Positions 1 to 8,691 of a DNA stretch of 64,000 nt are shown piece by piece. How positions within the stretch are numbered: position 1 is the stretch's first letter; the number at the start of each line of letters is the position of its first letter. The notes under the pieces are model-generated. The model did not search any database and was not told the origin of the DNA. It saw nothing but the letters and a program-made list of their open reading frames with translations. The DNA is taken from positions 2,804,001-2,868,000 of the forward strand of contig CP034537.1 in assembly GCA_004000515.1 (NCBI GenBank), in the 5' to 3' direction. This DNA comes from Pseudomonas poae (GTDB taxonomy: Bacteria; Pseudomonadota; Gammaproteobacteria; Pseudomonadales; Pseudomonadaceae). The translations under genes and the position numbers were made by a program.

Positions 1-200
1 TACAGGCCCAAGGGCAGGGCTGCATAGGCTAGAAACCCCAGGTCGTAGAGCAAACCCACGCCAAACACCGGCAGTAAGTTACCGCCAACTTCGTCGAGGT
101 GAGTGACGAGCAGCACGCCACGCGTGAGCAAGAAAATCACCAGCCATGCGCCAGTGACGAGCAGCAAATAACGCATAGGCGCTGTTTTGAGAAACCCCAT
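1..200 (-). CDS. LTA synthase family (sulfatase-type) membrane protein, N-terminal part only
   Basis: Leftward gene cut by the window start; only about 66 N-terminal residues are visible. They begin MGFLKTAPMRYLLLVTGAW and form hydrophobic segments typical of the N-terminal membrane domain of LTA-synthase/phosphoglycerol-transferase-like enzymes of Gram-negatives. The catalytic sulfatase-fold domain lies outside the window, so the family call rests on the N-terminal pattern and on gene context. It is divergent from colR, and a ColR-box-like site precedes its start, suggesting that it belongs to the ColR envelope regulon. It could be another multi-pass protein. Confidence 0.6.
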   Translation of the reverse strand, partial: MGFLKTAPMRYLLLVTGAWLVIFLLTRGVLLVTHLDEVGGNLLPVFGVGLLYDLGFLAYAALPLGL

Positions 201-268
201 GTCTACATTCCTTATATCGATGGGCGGCGATCTTCTGCCTGACGCTGTAGTCAGTTTGTGAAGCTATA

Positions 269-284
269 GTGAAAAACTCGTTGG
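269..284 (-). promoter_or_regulatory. putative ColR box upstream of the LTA-synthase-like gene
   Basis: Read on the minus strand the site is CCAACGAGTTTTTCAC. I recall the P. putida ColR consensus as YYNASNNYTTTTTCAC; this copy differs only at one pyrimidine position. It lies about 70 bp upstream of the leftward start at 200 and points toward that gene. Inference from motif memory, not from a search. Confidence 0.6.
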
Positions 285-401
285 TTATATGCGTCAGTTG
301 AAAAAACTAATCGGAACGGCTCGCGGACCTAGCCGCGAGGCACACTTGGCCTTAAGCTGCGCGAGCCAACACGGCCGTTACCGCGTACGGAGACACTGCC
401 C

Positions 402-1085
402 ATGCGAATTCTATTGGTTGAAGACAACCGCGATATTCTGGCCAACCTGGCCGATTACCTGGGGCTCAAAGGCTATACCGTGGACTGTGCGCAGGACGGT
501 TTGTCGGGGCTGCACTTGGCCGCTACCGAGCATTACGACTTGATCGTGCTCGACATCATGCTGCCTGGCATCGACGGCTACACCTTATGCAAGCGCCTGC
601 GCGAAGACGCACGCCGCGACACGCCGGTGATCATGCTCACCGCTCGCGACCAATTGGATGACCGGCTGCAGGGCTTCAAGTCTGGCGCCGATGACTACCT
701 GCTCAAGCCCTTTGCCCTCTCGGAGTTGGCCGCACGTATCGAAGCCGTGCTGCGCCGTGCCCAGGGCGGTGGTCGCCGCGCCTTGCAGGTGGCCGACCTG
801 CATTACGACCTCGATACTCTGGAAGTCACCCGCGAAGGACGCCTGCTCAAACTAAACCCGGTTGGCTTGAAACTGCTCGCGGTGCTGATGCAAAAAAGCC
901 CTCACGTGTTGCGCCGCGAAATCCTCGAAGAAGCCTTGTGGGGCGATGACTGCCCGGACAGCGACAGCCTGCGCAGCCACGTCCACCAACTGCGCCAAGT
1001 GATCGATAAACCCTTCGCCAAACCGCTGCTGCAAACGGTGCACGGTGTGGGTTATCGCTTGGCCGAGGGCCGTGATGGAGTTTAA
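402..1085 (+). CDS. colR: response regulator ColR
   Basis: OmpR/PhoB-type regulator of 227 residues. The receiver domain fills about residues 1-115, with the acidic pocket after ILLVEDN, the phospho-acceptor in LIVLDIMLP and the conserved Lys in YLLKPF. A winged-helix DNA-binding domain follows, ending in HGVGYRL. Identity as ColR rests on length, the partner ColS and the downstream methyltransferase/wapQ genes, the arrangement described for P. fluorescens WCS365 and P. putida. Its stop overlaps the colS start by 11 bp, so the pair is translationally coupled. The system maintains outer-membrane integrity and metal tolerance. The frame is intact. Confidence 0.9.
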   Translation: MRILLVEDNRDILANLADYLGLKGYTVDCAQDGLSGLHLAATEHYDLIVLDIMLPGIDGYTLCKRLREDARRDTPVIMLTARDQLDDRLQGFKSGADDYLLKPFALSELAARIEAVLRRAQGGGRRALQVADLHYDLDTLEVTREGRLLKLNPVGLKLLAVLMQKSPHVLRREILEEALWGDDCPDSDSLRSHVHQLRQVIDKPFAKPLLQTVHGVGYRLAEGRDGV

Positions 1086-2355
1086 GCAAAGCCTTGCCCA
1101 ACGGATCATCATCGCCTTTGCCTTGATGAGTGCGTTGGTGGCGGGGGCCTTCGCCATGGGTATCGTTGCGACCGTGCACCTGGTGGAAGAGAAGCTGATC
1201 TCGGCGGGCTTGGGCGGTGACTTGCAACGCTTGCTGCTGATGGACACGGTGGAGGACTGGCGGCATCGGCCCGAGCCGGACCAACTGTTCTATTTCAGCG
1301 GCGGGCCTGGCGACTTCGAGTTGCCCAAGGATTTGCGGCACCTTGAACCCGGCTTCCATGAAGTCTTCCGTGAAGCGCTGTCCTACCACGCGATGGTCGA
1401 AGTGGTGGACGGCCGGCGATACGTGCTGTTGCAGGATCAAAGCGATTTCGAAGAGCGCGAGCGCGTGCTGTTTGCCGTGGTGCTCGTGGGCTTCGTGCTC
1501 AGCCTGGCGTTGGCAGTGTTCCTGGGCTGGGTGCTTGCACGTAGGGTGATGGCGCCAGTCGTACGGCTGGCTCGCCAGGTGCGTCACCGTGACCAATTAC
1601 TCGGCCTGGCGCCGCCGCTGGCGCCGGACTACGCGGCCGATGAAGTGGGTGAACTGGCGGTGGCGTTCGATGCCACGCTGGGGAGGCTGCGCCAGGCGCT
1701 GTCCCGTGAGCAACTGTTTACCAGCGATGTCAGCCACGAGTTGCGCACGCCGTTGATGGTACTGGCCAGCTCCTGCGAGTTGCTGTTGGAAAATCCGGCC
1801 ATCGACCAGCGCGGGCGTAATCAGGTGGAGCGTATCGCACGTGCCTGCGAGGAAATGCGCGAGCTGGTGCAGACCTTCCTGATGCTGGCCAGAGCTCAGC
1901 ATAACGATGCCGCCATGTCGCCTCAGGTGACCCTTACCCAGGTTGCCGATGATTTGCTCGGCATCTGGCGCGAACCTGTACAGCACAAGGGCCTGGAGTT
2001 GATCTACCAACCGGGCAACCCGCTGGATACGCGCTACAACACGACCTTCTTGCATGCCGTGATGGGCAACCTGTTGCGCAACGCCCTGCACTACACCGAG
2101 CAAGGCTTTATCCGCTTGACCCTGGAACCGAGTGGCTTTGTGGTGGAAGACAGCGGTGTCGGGATTCCTGAAGACAAGCGTGAAGCGATGTTCGAGCCTT
2201 TTGTGCGCGGTAGCGAGAAGCGCGGCGAGGGCCTGGGCCTCGGCTTGTCACTGGTCCAGCGCATCTGTGAAAACCAGGGCTGGAGCGTGAGCCTTAGTAC
2301 CATGGAGCCCAACGGCTGCCGCTTTCATGTTGAATTGAGCCCGGTCAAACCCTGA
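1075..2355 (+). CDS. colS: sensor histidine kinase ColS
   Basis: 426 residues from the ATG that overlaps colR; an in-frame start 30 bases upstream exists but gives no better RBS. Two membrane helices (about 12-34 and 131-154) flank a periplasmic loop of about 100 residues, followed by HAMP, a HisKA box (DVSHELRTPL) and HATPase motifs (NLLRNALHY, DSGVGIP, GLGLGLSLV). The loop keeps H35, E96, H105 and the ExxE motif E126/E129. From memory, these residue numbers coincide with those implicated in zinc/iron sensing by P. putida ColS, so metal sensing is likely conserved. Frame intact. Confidence 0.9.
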   Translation: MEFKQSLAQRIIIAFALMSALVAGAFAMGIVATVHLVEEKLISAGLGGDLQRLLLMDTVEDWRHRPEPDQLFYFSGGPGDFELPKDLRHLEPGFHEVFREALSYHAMVEVVDGRRYVLLQDQSDFEERERVLFAVVLVGFVLSLALAVFLGWVLARRVMAPVVRLARQVRHRDQLLGLAPPLAPDYAADEVGELAVAFDATLGRLRQALSREQLFTSDVSHELRTPLMVLASSCELLLENPAIDQRGRNQVERIARACEEMRELVQTFLMLARAQHNDAAMSPQVTLTQVADDLLGIWREPVQHKGLELIYQPGNPLDTRYNTTFLHAVMGNLLRNALHYTEQGFIRLTLEPSGFVVEDSGVGIPEDKREAMFEPFVRGSEKRGEGLGLGLSLVQRICENQGWSVSLSTMEPNGCRFHVELSPVKP

Positions 2356-2461
2356 CCTCCCTCCCTGCCGCTATCCTGCGGCAGATCCCCTGCCTTTTCG
2401 GCGAAGATGGCCCCATGCCACCCCTTGTATCTGTAAAGTCTTGAAATGTATGAGATTGGAC

Positions 2462-2477
2462 AGGACAAGTTTTTCAC
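2462..2477 (+). promoter_or_regulatory. putative ColR box upstream of orf222
   Basis: AGGACAAGTTTTTCAC carries the invariant TTTTTCAC and the AC spacing of the ColR motif but misses three pyrimidine positions. It sits 69 bp upstream of the methyltransferase start, where ColR control of orf222-wapQ is expected from the literature. Weaker match than the copy at 269-284. Confidence 0.5.
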
Positions 2478-2545
2478 AACGGGTTGACCTGTTGATCACA
2501 GGTCGCTGCTTAAGGTTGTAGGCATCAGCAACCGGAGACCCGTTG

Positions 2546-3226
2546 ATGTCTAGTCCGATCAAGCTCGAATTTTCCGAAAAGTACGACGATCAGCACGCCC
2601 AAGAATATTTGCTCAAGCATAAGGACAATTTGGCTCGCCGCTTGTCCCACAAACGCGACGAGCAATTGGCCCGGGGTGCGCTGGCCATGGCGGGCGAGCC
2701 AGGACTGGTGCTGGACCTGCCCTGTGGGGCGGGCCGCTTCTGGCCGCTGCTGGCCGAAAAACCCAACAGAGTGATTATCGGCGCTGACAATTCCGAGTCG
2801 ATGTTGAAGGTCGCGATGGCCTCCCAACCGGCAGATGTGGTGAAACGGGTACGGCCCTTGCAGACATCTGCATTCGATATCGATTTACCGGACAACTCGG
2901 TCGACAGCATTTTCTGCATGCGCCTGCTACACCATATAGGTGACCCGGCGCACCGCTTGACGATACTGCGTGAGTTTCAGCGTGTTACGCGTGACAGCGT
3001 GATTCTCTCGCTGTGGGTTGATGGCAATTTCAAGGCTTGGAAACGCAAGCGGCTCGAAGGGCAACGTCGTAAGACAGGTGAGCAGGAAGGTTACCAAAAC
3101 CGATTTGTGTTACCTGCGGCTACCGTTGAAGACGAATTCGAGCAGGCCGGTTTCCGCGTTCAGGAGTCCCTGGACTTCATGCCGCTCTACGCCATGTGGC
3201 GTGTGTATGTATTGCGAAAGAGGTAA
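2546..3226 (+). CDS. class I SAM-dependent methyltransferase (orf222-type, ColR-regulated)
   Basis: 226 residues. The SAM-binding glycine motif is LDLPCGAGRFWPLL at about residues 56-69, followed by an acidic strand end (IGADNS) and FCMRLLHHI, the usual post-II/III pattern of small-molecule methyltransferases. The ATG at 2546 follows GGAG by about 9 bases; a TTG one codon upstream is possible. It is cotranscribed with the wapQ-like kinase 4 bp downstream. Position after colRS matches orf222 of P. fluorescens WCS365. The substrate is unknown; an LPS or envelope target is inferred from context. Confidence 0.82.
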   Translation: MSSPIKLEFSEKYDDQHAQEYLLKHKDNLARRLSHKRDEQLARGALAMAGEPGLVLDLPCGAGRFWPLLAEKPNRVIIGADNSESMLKVAMASQPADVVKRVRPLQTSAFDIDLPDNSVDSIFCMRLLHHIGDPAHRLTILREFQRVTRDSVILSLWVDGNFKAWKRKRLEGQRRKTGEQEGYQNRFVLPAATVEDEFEQAGFRVQESLDFMPLYAMWRVYVLRKR

Positions 3227-3230
3227 CAGG

Positions 3231-3950
3231 ATGGCAGTTGAGTCTGCGGTAGGCAGTCATGTAGCGCCCGAAGAACGATTTGATTATTTCTGGCGCCAGC
3301 AGGGCGAGTGGGTCGAGGAGCCCAACCGTCGCCGCGGTGGTGAAAGCGGTGTGCAGCGGGTAATGAGCAGTAATGGCCGCTTGCTCTACAGCAAGCGCCA
3401 GACCGGTCATATCTACCGTAGTTGGTTGCACCCATTTGGCCGCCCCACCGTGTTGCGTGAGCGGGATGCCATCAAAGGCCTGCGCTTGCTGGATGTGCGT
3501 GTGCCAGAGATGGTCTTTTGCGAGGCGCGTCGTGATCCTCAGCACCAATGGAAAGCATTGTTGGTCACCGCATCCCTCGACGGCTTCGACGAAATCGACA
3601 ATTGGTACGCTGCTGGCGGCCGCGAACGTTACGGCGAGTTGGTGCACGAGCGCATGCTCAGGGAATTGGCCGGCACCTTGGCGCGTATGCACAAGGGCCG
3701 TTGGCAGCACGGTTGTTTGTACAGCAAGCATATTTTCGTGCGTGTGACGGGCGAGGGTGACTCGGCCAACGTGGAAGTGGCGCTGTTGGATTTCGAGAAG
3801 TGCCGCCAGCGGTTGACCGCTTATCGGGCCGCCTCCCACGACATGCTGCAGCTGCGCCGCCATTCGTCGTGGAACAGCGCTGACTGGACAAAACTCAGCT
3901 ACTTTTATGAGACGGCGTTTGGCAGCGCTATCAAGGGTTTAACCAGATGA
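3231..3950 (+). CDS. wapQ: WapQ/InaA-type lipopolysaccharide core kinase
   Basis: 239 residues from an ATG 4 bp after orf222. Kinase-like motifs are present: HGCLYSKHIFV near residue 163 (catalytic-loop analogue of HGDLxxxN, with Cys in place of the usual Asp) and LLDFEKC (DFG analogue). The family phosphorylates heptose in the LPS inner core. Its position matches the ColR-controlled orf222-wapQ operon of fluorescent pseudomonads. The stop overlaps the next small gene by 4 bp. Confidence 0.82.
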   Translation: MAVESAVGSHVAPEERFDYFWRQQGEWVEEPNRRRGGESGVQRVMSSNGRLLYSKRQTGHIYRSWLHPFGRPTVLRERDAIKGLRLLDVRVPEMVFCEARRDPQHQWKALLVTASLDGFDEIDNWYAAGGRERYGELVHERMLRELAGTLARMHKGRWQHGCLYSKHIFVRVTGEGDSANVEVALLDFEKCRQRLTAYRAASHDMLQLRRHSSWNSADWTKLSYFYETAFGSAIKGLTR

Positions 3951-4174
3951 AGCTAGAAATAGCACGAGGTGTGTTCCTGGTCGGGGCGTTGGGCATTGCA
4001 GCCCTGGCGTTGGCGGCGTGGGAACAGCCTCGCACACAGGTGCTCAGTGCGGCGCAGAGTAGCGCGCAATGCTTGTTGCCGCGCGTCGCCAAGGCGAGTG
4101 TGGCGGCCAAGCCTGACCATGAGCTGTTGCTGTTTATGTTTGGAATGTCTCAAGGGATGAGGCCGCAGAGTTGA
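3947..4174 (+). CDS. small single-pass membrane or secreted protein, third gene of the wapQ operon
   Basis: 75 residues, starting at an ATG that overlaps the wapQ stop (ATGA). One hydrophobic segment (about residues 7-25) acts as an anchor or signal peptide; the rest is Ala/Gln-rich and polar with a single Cys near residue 42. I do not recognise a family. Coupling to wapQ and the terminator just downstream support a real gene. In P. putida I recall a third gene (PP_0905) in the same ColR-dependent cluster, probably its homologue. Confidence 0.6.
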   Translation: MKLEIARGVFLVGALGIAALALAAWEQPRTQVLSAAQSSAQCLLPRVAKASVAAKPDHELLLFMFGMSQGMRPQS

Positions 4175-4193
4175 AACGATTCAAACCCCCGGG

Positions 4194-4223
4194 AAAGGGC
4201 CTTGCGATGCGAGGCCCTTTTTT
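4194..4223. terminator. bidirectional intrinsic terminator
   Basis: Inverted repeat AAAGGGCCT / AGGCCCTTTTTT around a GCGATGCG loop, between the convergent ends of the small wapQ-operon gene and the DUF1513 gene. Confidence 0.8.
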
Positions 4224-4228
4224 GCCTG

Positions 4229-5328
4229 TCAGATCAGATGCAGATGGTTATCCCAGAGCCCCGCCGGTAATTCCAACGGTTTTGCCACCAGCTGTTTCTG
4301 ACGGCAATCGTAGAAGCGGCAGCGTCCCTGGCCAGAGGTGACGACAAACCCATCCGCCACGGCGCCTACACCGGCACAGTCGGGCAGTGGTCCATCCAGG
4401 CGCAGCTCGCCGCTGTCCATGTCCCAGATAAAAAGCGATTACCCCGCGGTGCGGTCAGGGCCACCAGGCGCAACTCGCTGTGCACCGCGACGCTGGCGGT
4501 GTAATGCCCCATCGCCTGCAACTGCTCGTCCGCCACTGGGAACGCGACGAATGGCTGTCCCGGCCGCTTGATTGCCAGCAACTCGGAACGCTCTTGGGAC
4601 GGCCCCATGAACTGCTGTCCGGTGAGGATGGTGCCATCGGCGGCGATCCCCATATGACGCACGCTGTTCATCTGCTGGCCCAGGGTTTCCTTGCTGATCA
4701 GCGTGCCGTCGCGCTGCATCAGTACCAGGCTCGGCTCCATGGCATTGAGGTTCATCTCTACGCGGCTTTCTGCCTCGGTACGAATACCACCGTTGCCCAC
4801 CACCAGGGTTTCGCCATCAGGCATCCACGACACTTGATGCGGGCCGATGCCGTGGGTGGAAATCTCGCCGGTGTGCACCAGTCGCTCGCCTTCAAACTTA
4901 TACACACCGAGCAGGCCACGGCCGGGGTCGGTCGTGTCGTTCTCGGTGGCATACAGCCAGTCGCCGCTCTTGTGGATTACCGCGTGACCATAGAAGTGGC
5001 GATTGGCGTTCGAGGTGATGGTTTGCAGCAGCGCGCCATCACGCAGGTCGATCAGGTAACTCTCGGTGCCCGGGCGACGGGCGACGAACAGCGCAATCGG
5101 CAGCGTCGGGTGGTTGATGATGTCGTGGCAGCGCTGGCCGACCTGGGTGGCAAACACCTGCTTGCCGTCCAGGCGATAGCCCACGGCATAGTGCTTGCCG
5201 TCTGCATCATCCCGCGCCGACAACAGCAGCGGGCCCTTGTCCTTCTGTTTGAATAACGTCCAGCCACCCAAAGTAAGGGCGCTGAGCAGCACGCTGCCAA
5301 TCGCCAAAGCCTGTCGCCTGAGCATCAT
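4229..5328 (-). CDS. DUF1513 beta-propeller-like protein (frame broken near its C-terminus)
   Basis: About 366 residues when read through a break in the A-run at 4430-4434 (one T missing on the coding strand); afterwards the frame continues as DMDSGELRLDGPLP to the stop at 4229. An N-terminal signal or twin-arginine-like segment (MMLRRQALAIGSVLLSALTL) indicates export. Repeated GxY/DG blades and GIGPHQVSWMPDGETL fit DUF1513. Its start overlaps the stop of the imelysin-like gene by one base, so it is the last gene of that operon. Function is unknown; the family usually neighbours imelysin and di-haem genes, suggesting an iron-related role. Confidence 0.8.
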
Positions 5329-6391
5329 CAGTCACCGTCGTTGGCGTTAAAGCCCAGTTGGATGCCCAGCGCCTTAGCCAGTTCGCCTTCGTGCAGGCGG
5401 TGGACAACGTTGAGGCTGTCGTAGAGGTCGTTGAGTTGCTGGCGTCCCGCGTCGTCTGCCAGTAGCTCATTGAGGGTGCGCTGATTGCTGGCGAACAGCT
5501 TCAGGGAGGCGGCATAGGCGGCGTCGATCTTGTCGGCCAACGGCTTCTGATCGGACGGCAGCAGGCCACGCAGGCCTTTGTTGTCGACGCCGACCCACAC
5601 GGTTTGGGCGGCAGCCAGACTGGCTTCAAGGCTTTGCAGGGACGATTCACTGCGCCACGCATCAGCCTGGAATGGCTGCGGGATACCTTTGGTCTGGCGG
5701 CCCATCGGCGTACCGAGTTTCTTCTTCAGGGTATCGAGTGCGGTCACTTGGACGCGCAGCAGGTCGGCGATGGCTTCGTGGGAATCGGCGTAGCGCTGAT
5801 TAGGAAACTTGGTCATCTGCGCGAGCATGCCGTCGGTGCTGTTCCAGCTGGCCAGGATTTCTTCAGCCAGGGCTTTTGACGGTCACCAATGGCAACCAGC
5901 AGCGGGCAGTAACGGGCTTTCTGGGCTTCGTCGGCGATGTCGGTCTTGGCGTCGTAGAGGATGTATTCGTAAGCCGACAAGCCTTGAACCACGACGCTCG
6001 ACTTGGCCAGTGCGGCGCCATCGATTTGCGGCTGGGCGGTCACCAACTGTTCAACCTGACGACCGACCAGGTTCTTCTTGTCCGGCCAGAATTGCACCTG
6101 CCACGAACGGTTGCCCTCGGCCAATGGGCCAATCAGCAGCGGTTGCAACTCGGCCCAGGCTTTTTGTGCGTGGAGGAAGTCGGCGCGGGCGGTCTCCAGG
6201 CTTTCCTTGCCCTGGCAGTAGGCCAATGCGCTGACGGCCAATTGACGGTCCGCTTCGACCCAACGGCTGTAGGTCGGCAGGATGACTTGCTTGGCGATGG
6301 CCGCCGAGGTCACTGCTTGCGGGTCTTGCGGCGAGCAGGCGCCCAATGCAAGGGCGGCCAGGCTGGTGAACAACAACTTGGGACGGAACAT
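5328..6391 (-). CDS. imelysin-family lipoprotein (frame broken)
   Basis: About 354 residues across a break at the T-run 5874-5877 (one base missing). A lipobox ends the signal peptide (LAALALGAC). The imelysin fold is recognisable by LEGARADF-like helices and by GLSAYEYILY, which occupies the place of the GxHxxE motif; the His is replaced by Tyr, so this is the divergent (EfeO/EfeM-related) class rather than a canonical imelysin. Such proteins are periplasmic and linked to iron. It lies between the di-haem lipoprotein and DUF1513 genes on one leftward transcript. Confidence 0.8.
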
Positions 6392-6422
6392 GTAGAGCTC
6401 CCTTCTGTAATTGGGGCAACGC

Positions 6423-7850
6423 TTATAAAGAGTTCAGGAACGCCAGCAACGCAGCCCGCTGCTCGGCATTAAAGGACAACACATGCTGCTGCGCCGCTTG
6501 AGCTTCACCGCCGTGCCACAGCACGGCTTCCAGCAGGTTGCGGGCGCGGCCGTCATGCAGGAACTGGGTGTGGCCACTCACGGTTTGTGTCAGGCCGATA
6601 CCCCACAACGGCGCGGTACGCCAGTCGCGGCCACCGGCCTTGAATTCGCTGCGGTTGTCGGCAAGGCCTTCGCCCATGTCGTGCAGCAACAGGTCGCTGT
6701 ACGGGCGGATCACTTGGTTGGCCAGTTCAGGTTCGGCGGCGTTCGCTGCCGTGGTGAAGGATGGCCTGTGGCAACCCTGGCAACCGGCCTGGTAGAACAA
6801 ATTCTTGCCGGCCAGTACCTGCGGTGTATTGACGTCGCGGCGTGCAGGCACTGCAAGGTTACGGGTGTAAAACAGCACCAGGCGCAGGATGTTGTCGCTG
6901 ACTTCTGGCTCGCCATCGGGGCCATTGCCATTGGGTGCCTGTTTGCAGGCCACTTGGGCGTCGGTGCAGTCATCAAAGGGTCTCAGGGACGTGGTGAGGC
7001 CCATATCACCAGAAAACGCGTGAACATTTTGTTGATTGAGATTCGGTTGCCCGGCTTTCCAGCCAAAACGCCCGAGCACTGTCTTGTGTTGCGCATCGTC
7101 CCAGACCCAGTTGGCACGGCCGACGATGGCCTCTTTGTCGGCGGTTTTGGGGTCGGTGTTGCGCAGGATATCGGCATCGCCGATGGCTTCGAGCAGGCCC
7201 AGGCCGATCATGGGCGGGGCGATGCGCGCTGAAAAAAGTGTATCTGGGTGCATCGGTCCATAGCCGAGCTGGGTGATTTGCAGGTCTGGTTTGCGCAATT
7301 CAACCACGGTGCCGTCCTTGAACGTCACGGTGACCGGCGTGTAGTCGACCCGCACCTTGCCTTCCGGCGGTACGCCTGGCACGGCCATGTCTTGCAATTG
7401 CCCACCGTAGACCGGCTCGGGCACCACGCCGATTTGCTCGATGAGCTTGGCGTTGGCCTGGGTGTCCGGAATCGACAGTCGCACCAGCATCGACACCGCA
7501 TTGGGAGCATCGGGCAGCGGCGGATGGCCGCGACCGTCCTTGATATGGCAGTTCTGGCAGGCATTGGTGTTGAACAGCGGGCCCAGGCCGTCACGCGCAG
7601 TGGTGGTGGAAGGTGCAATCACCCACGGGCTGCGGAAGAAGCTGTTGCCAACGCTGAAATCCAGACGGCGCGTGGGCGACAGGTTGGCCGAAGGCAGGGA
7701 AAATGCATTCTGGTCACGTTTATTCACCGTCGTCGCGCCACCGGCCCGTGATTCACCCGGCTCTGCCTTGGTAAACCTTGGCGCGTCATCGCAGGCCACC
7801 AGGCTCAAGGCCAGGAATGCTGCGCACAGGCGAAAAAGCGAACGGAACAT
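6423..7850 (-). CDS. di-haem oxidoreductase family (DUF1111) lipoprotein
   Basis: 475 residues from the ATG at 7850 (chosen because it starts a lipoprotein signal peptide ending LSLVAC; the longer frame has no signal). Two CxxCH haem-binding sites are visible: CQNCH near residue 110 and CQGCH near residue 357. The family is annotated as a thiol oxidoreductase or cytochrome c peroxidase-like protein, acting in the periplasm attached to a membrane. It is the first gene of the leftward operon with imelysin and DUF1513. Frame intact. Confidence 0.86.
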   Translation of the reverse strand: MFRSLFRLCAAFLALSLVACDDAPRFTKAEPGESRAGGATTVNKRDQNAFSLPSANLSPTRRLDFSVGNSFFRSPWVIAPSTTTARDGLGPLFNTNACQNCHIKDGRGHPPLPDAPNAVSMLVRLSIPDTQANAKLIEQIGVVPEPVYGGQLQDMAVPGVPPEGKVRVDYTPVTVTFKDGTVVELRKPDLQITQLGYGPMHPDTLFSARIAPPMIGLGLLEAIGDADILRNTDPKTADKEAIVGRANWVWDDAQHKTVLGRFGWKAGQPNLNQQNVHAFSGDMGLTTSLRPFDDCTDAQVACKQAPNGNGPDGEPEVSDNILRLVLFYTRNLAVPARRDVNTPQVLAGKNLFYQAGCQGCHRPSFTTAANAAEPELANQVIRPYSDLLLHDMGEGLADNRSEFKAGGRDWRTAPLWGIGLTQTVSGHTQFLHDGRARNLLEAVLWHGGEAQAAQQHVLSFNAEQRAALLAFLNSL

Positions 7851-7907
7851 CGAGTTTCCCGGACGAAGGCTAAAAATAAGGTCGCAAAGTCTAACAGGGC
7901 AGGGCCG

Positions 7908-7930
7908 AATGAATAAGAGCAATTATCGTT
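7908..7930 (-). promoter_or_regulatory. weak Fur-box-like sequence before the di-haem/imelysin operon
   Basis: The minus strand reads AACGATAATTGCTCTTATTC, with GATAA and TTATT half-sites. The match to the 19-bp Fur palindrome is poor, but imelysin operons are often iron-controlled. Low confidence. Confidence 0.3.
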
Positions 7931-7989
7931 TGGTGGGTGGCAACCCATTCCCGCTAGAATGACCGCACATTTTTTTCTGGAGGTGGCCA

Positions 7990-8553
7990 ATGCAGGCTCT
8001 CGACGCTTTGCTCAACCGTGTTTCCGTGCCGCGTTTGCTGGAGCCGGCACCGACCCAGGAGCAGCGCGACGTGCTGTTCGCTGCCGCCATGCGTGCACCC
8101 GACCATGGCCAGTTGCGCCCTTGGCGTTTTCTCACCGTGGAAGGTGCCGCCCGTGAGCAGATGGGCACGCTGCTGGCAGAAGCTGCCCGCCTGCAGGATG
8201 CCGATGCCCCACAAGCCGTGATCGACAAGGCCCAGAACGGCCCATTGCGCGCGCCGCTGGTGGTGGTGGTGATTGCACGCCTGCAGGAACACTTCAAAGT
8301 GCCGAAGTCCGAGCAACTGCTGGCGGCAGGCTGTGCAGCCCACGGAATTCTGCTGGCGGCTTATGCCCAGGGCATTGGGGCTGTGTGGCGCACGGGTGAA
8401 TTGTCGTACTCGGCCCACGTCGCCAAGGGCTTGGGGCTGACGGCGGACGAGGAGGTGATTGGCTTCTTGTACCTGGGTACGCCGCAGAACCCGCCGCGTA
8501 CGGCGGCGAAGGAAGATGTGGCGGCGTTTGTCCAGGCGTGGCCCGGTCTCTAA
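7990..8553 (+). CDS. nitroreductase family protein (YdjA-like)
   Basis: 187 residues, short YdjA-type flavoprotein. The N-terminal RxSxPxL-like segment, APDHGQLRPWRF (FMN/substrate region) and the C-terminal FLYLGTP are diagnostic. It should bind FMN and reduce nitro or quinone substrates with NAD(P)H in the cytoplasm; physiological substrate unknown. A TAGAAT -10-like hexamer lies at 7955-7960, about 25 bp before the start. Divergent from the di-haem operon. Frame intact. Confidence 0.85.
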   Translation: MQALDALLNRVSVPRLLEPAPTQEQRDVLFAAAMRAPDHGQLRPWRFLTVEGAAREQMGTLLAEAARLQDADAPQAVIDKAQNGPLRAPLVVVVIARLQEHFKVPKSEQLLAAGCAAHGILLAAYAQGIGAVWRTGELSYSAHVAKGLGLTADEEVIGFLYLGTPQNPPRTAAKEDVAAFVQAWPGL

Positions 8554-8573
8554 GCCACCACACATCTGCTTTA

Positions 8574-8663
8574 TGTGGGAGCTGGCTTGCCTGCGATGGC
8601 GGTGTGGCAGTCAATAGATTTCTGACTGATCCAACGCTATCGCGGGCAAGCCCGGCTCCCACA
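8574..8663. repeat. REP pair (REPIN), TGTGGGAG outermost
   Basis: Two inverted REP units, TGTGGGAGCTGGCTTGCC.. and its near reverse complement ending CGGCTCCCACA, about 90 bp, between convergent gene ends. Confidence 0.85.
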
Positions 8664-8691
8664 GGGTCCATCATTGTCTTGAGGATCGGGT

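Noticed and set aside
7908..7930. Strong Fur regulation of the di-haem operon
   Set aside because: Only the outer GATAA/TTATT elements match; kept as a low-confidence site only.
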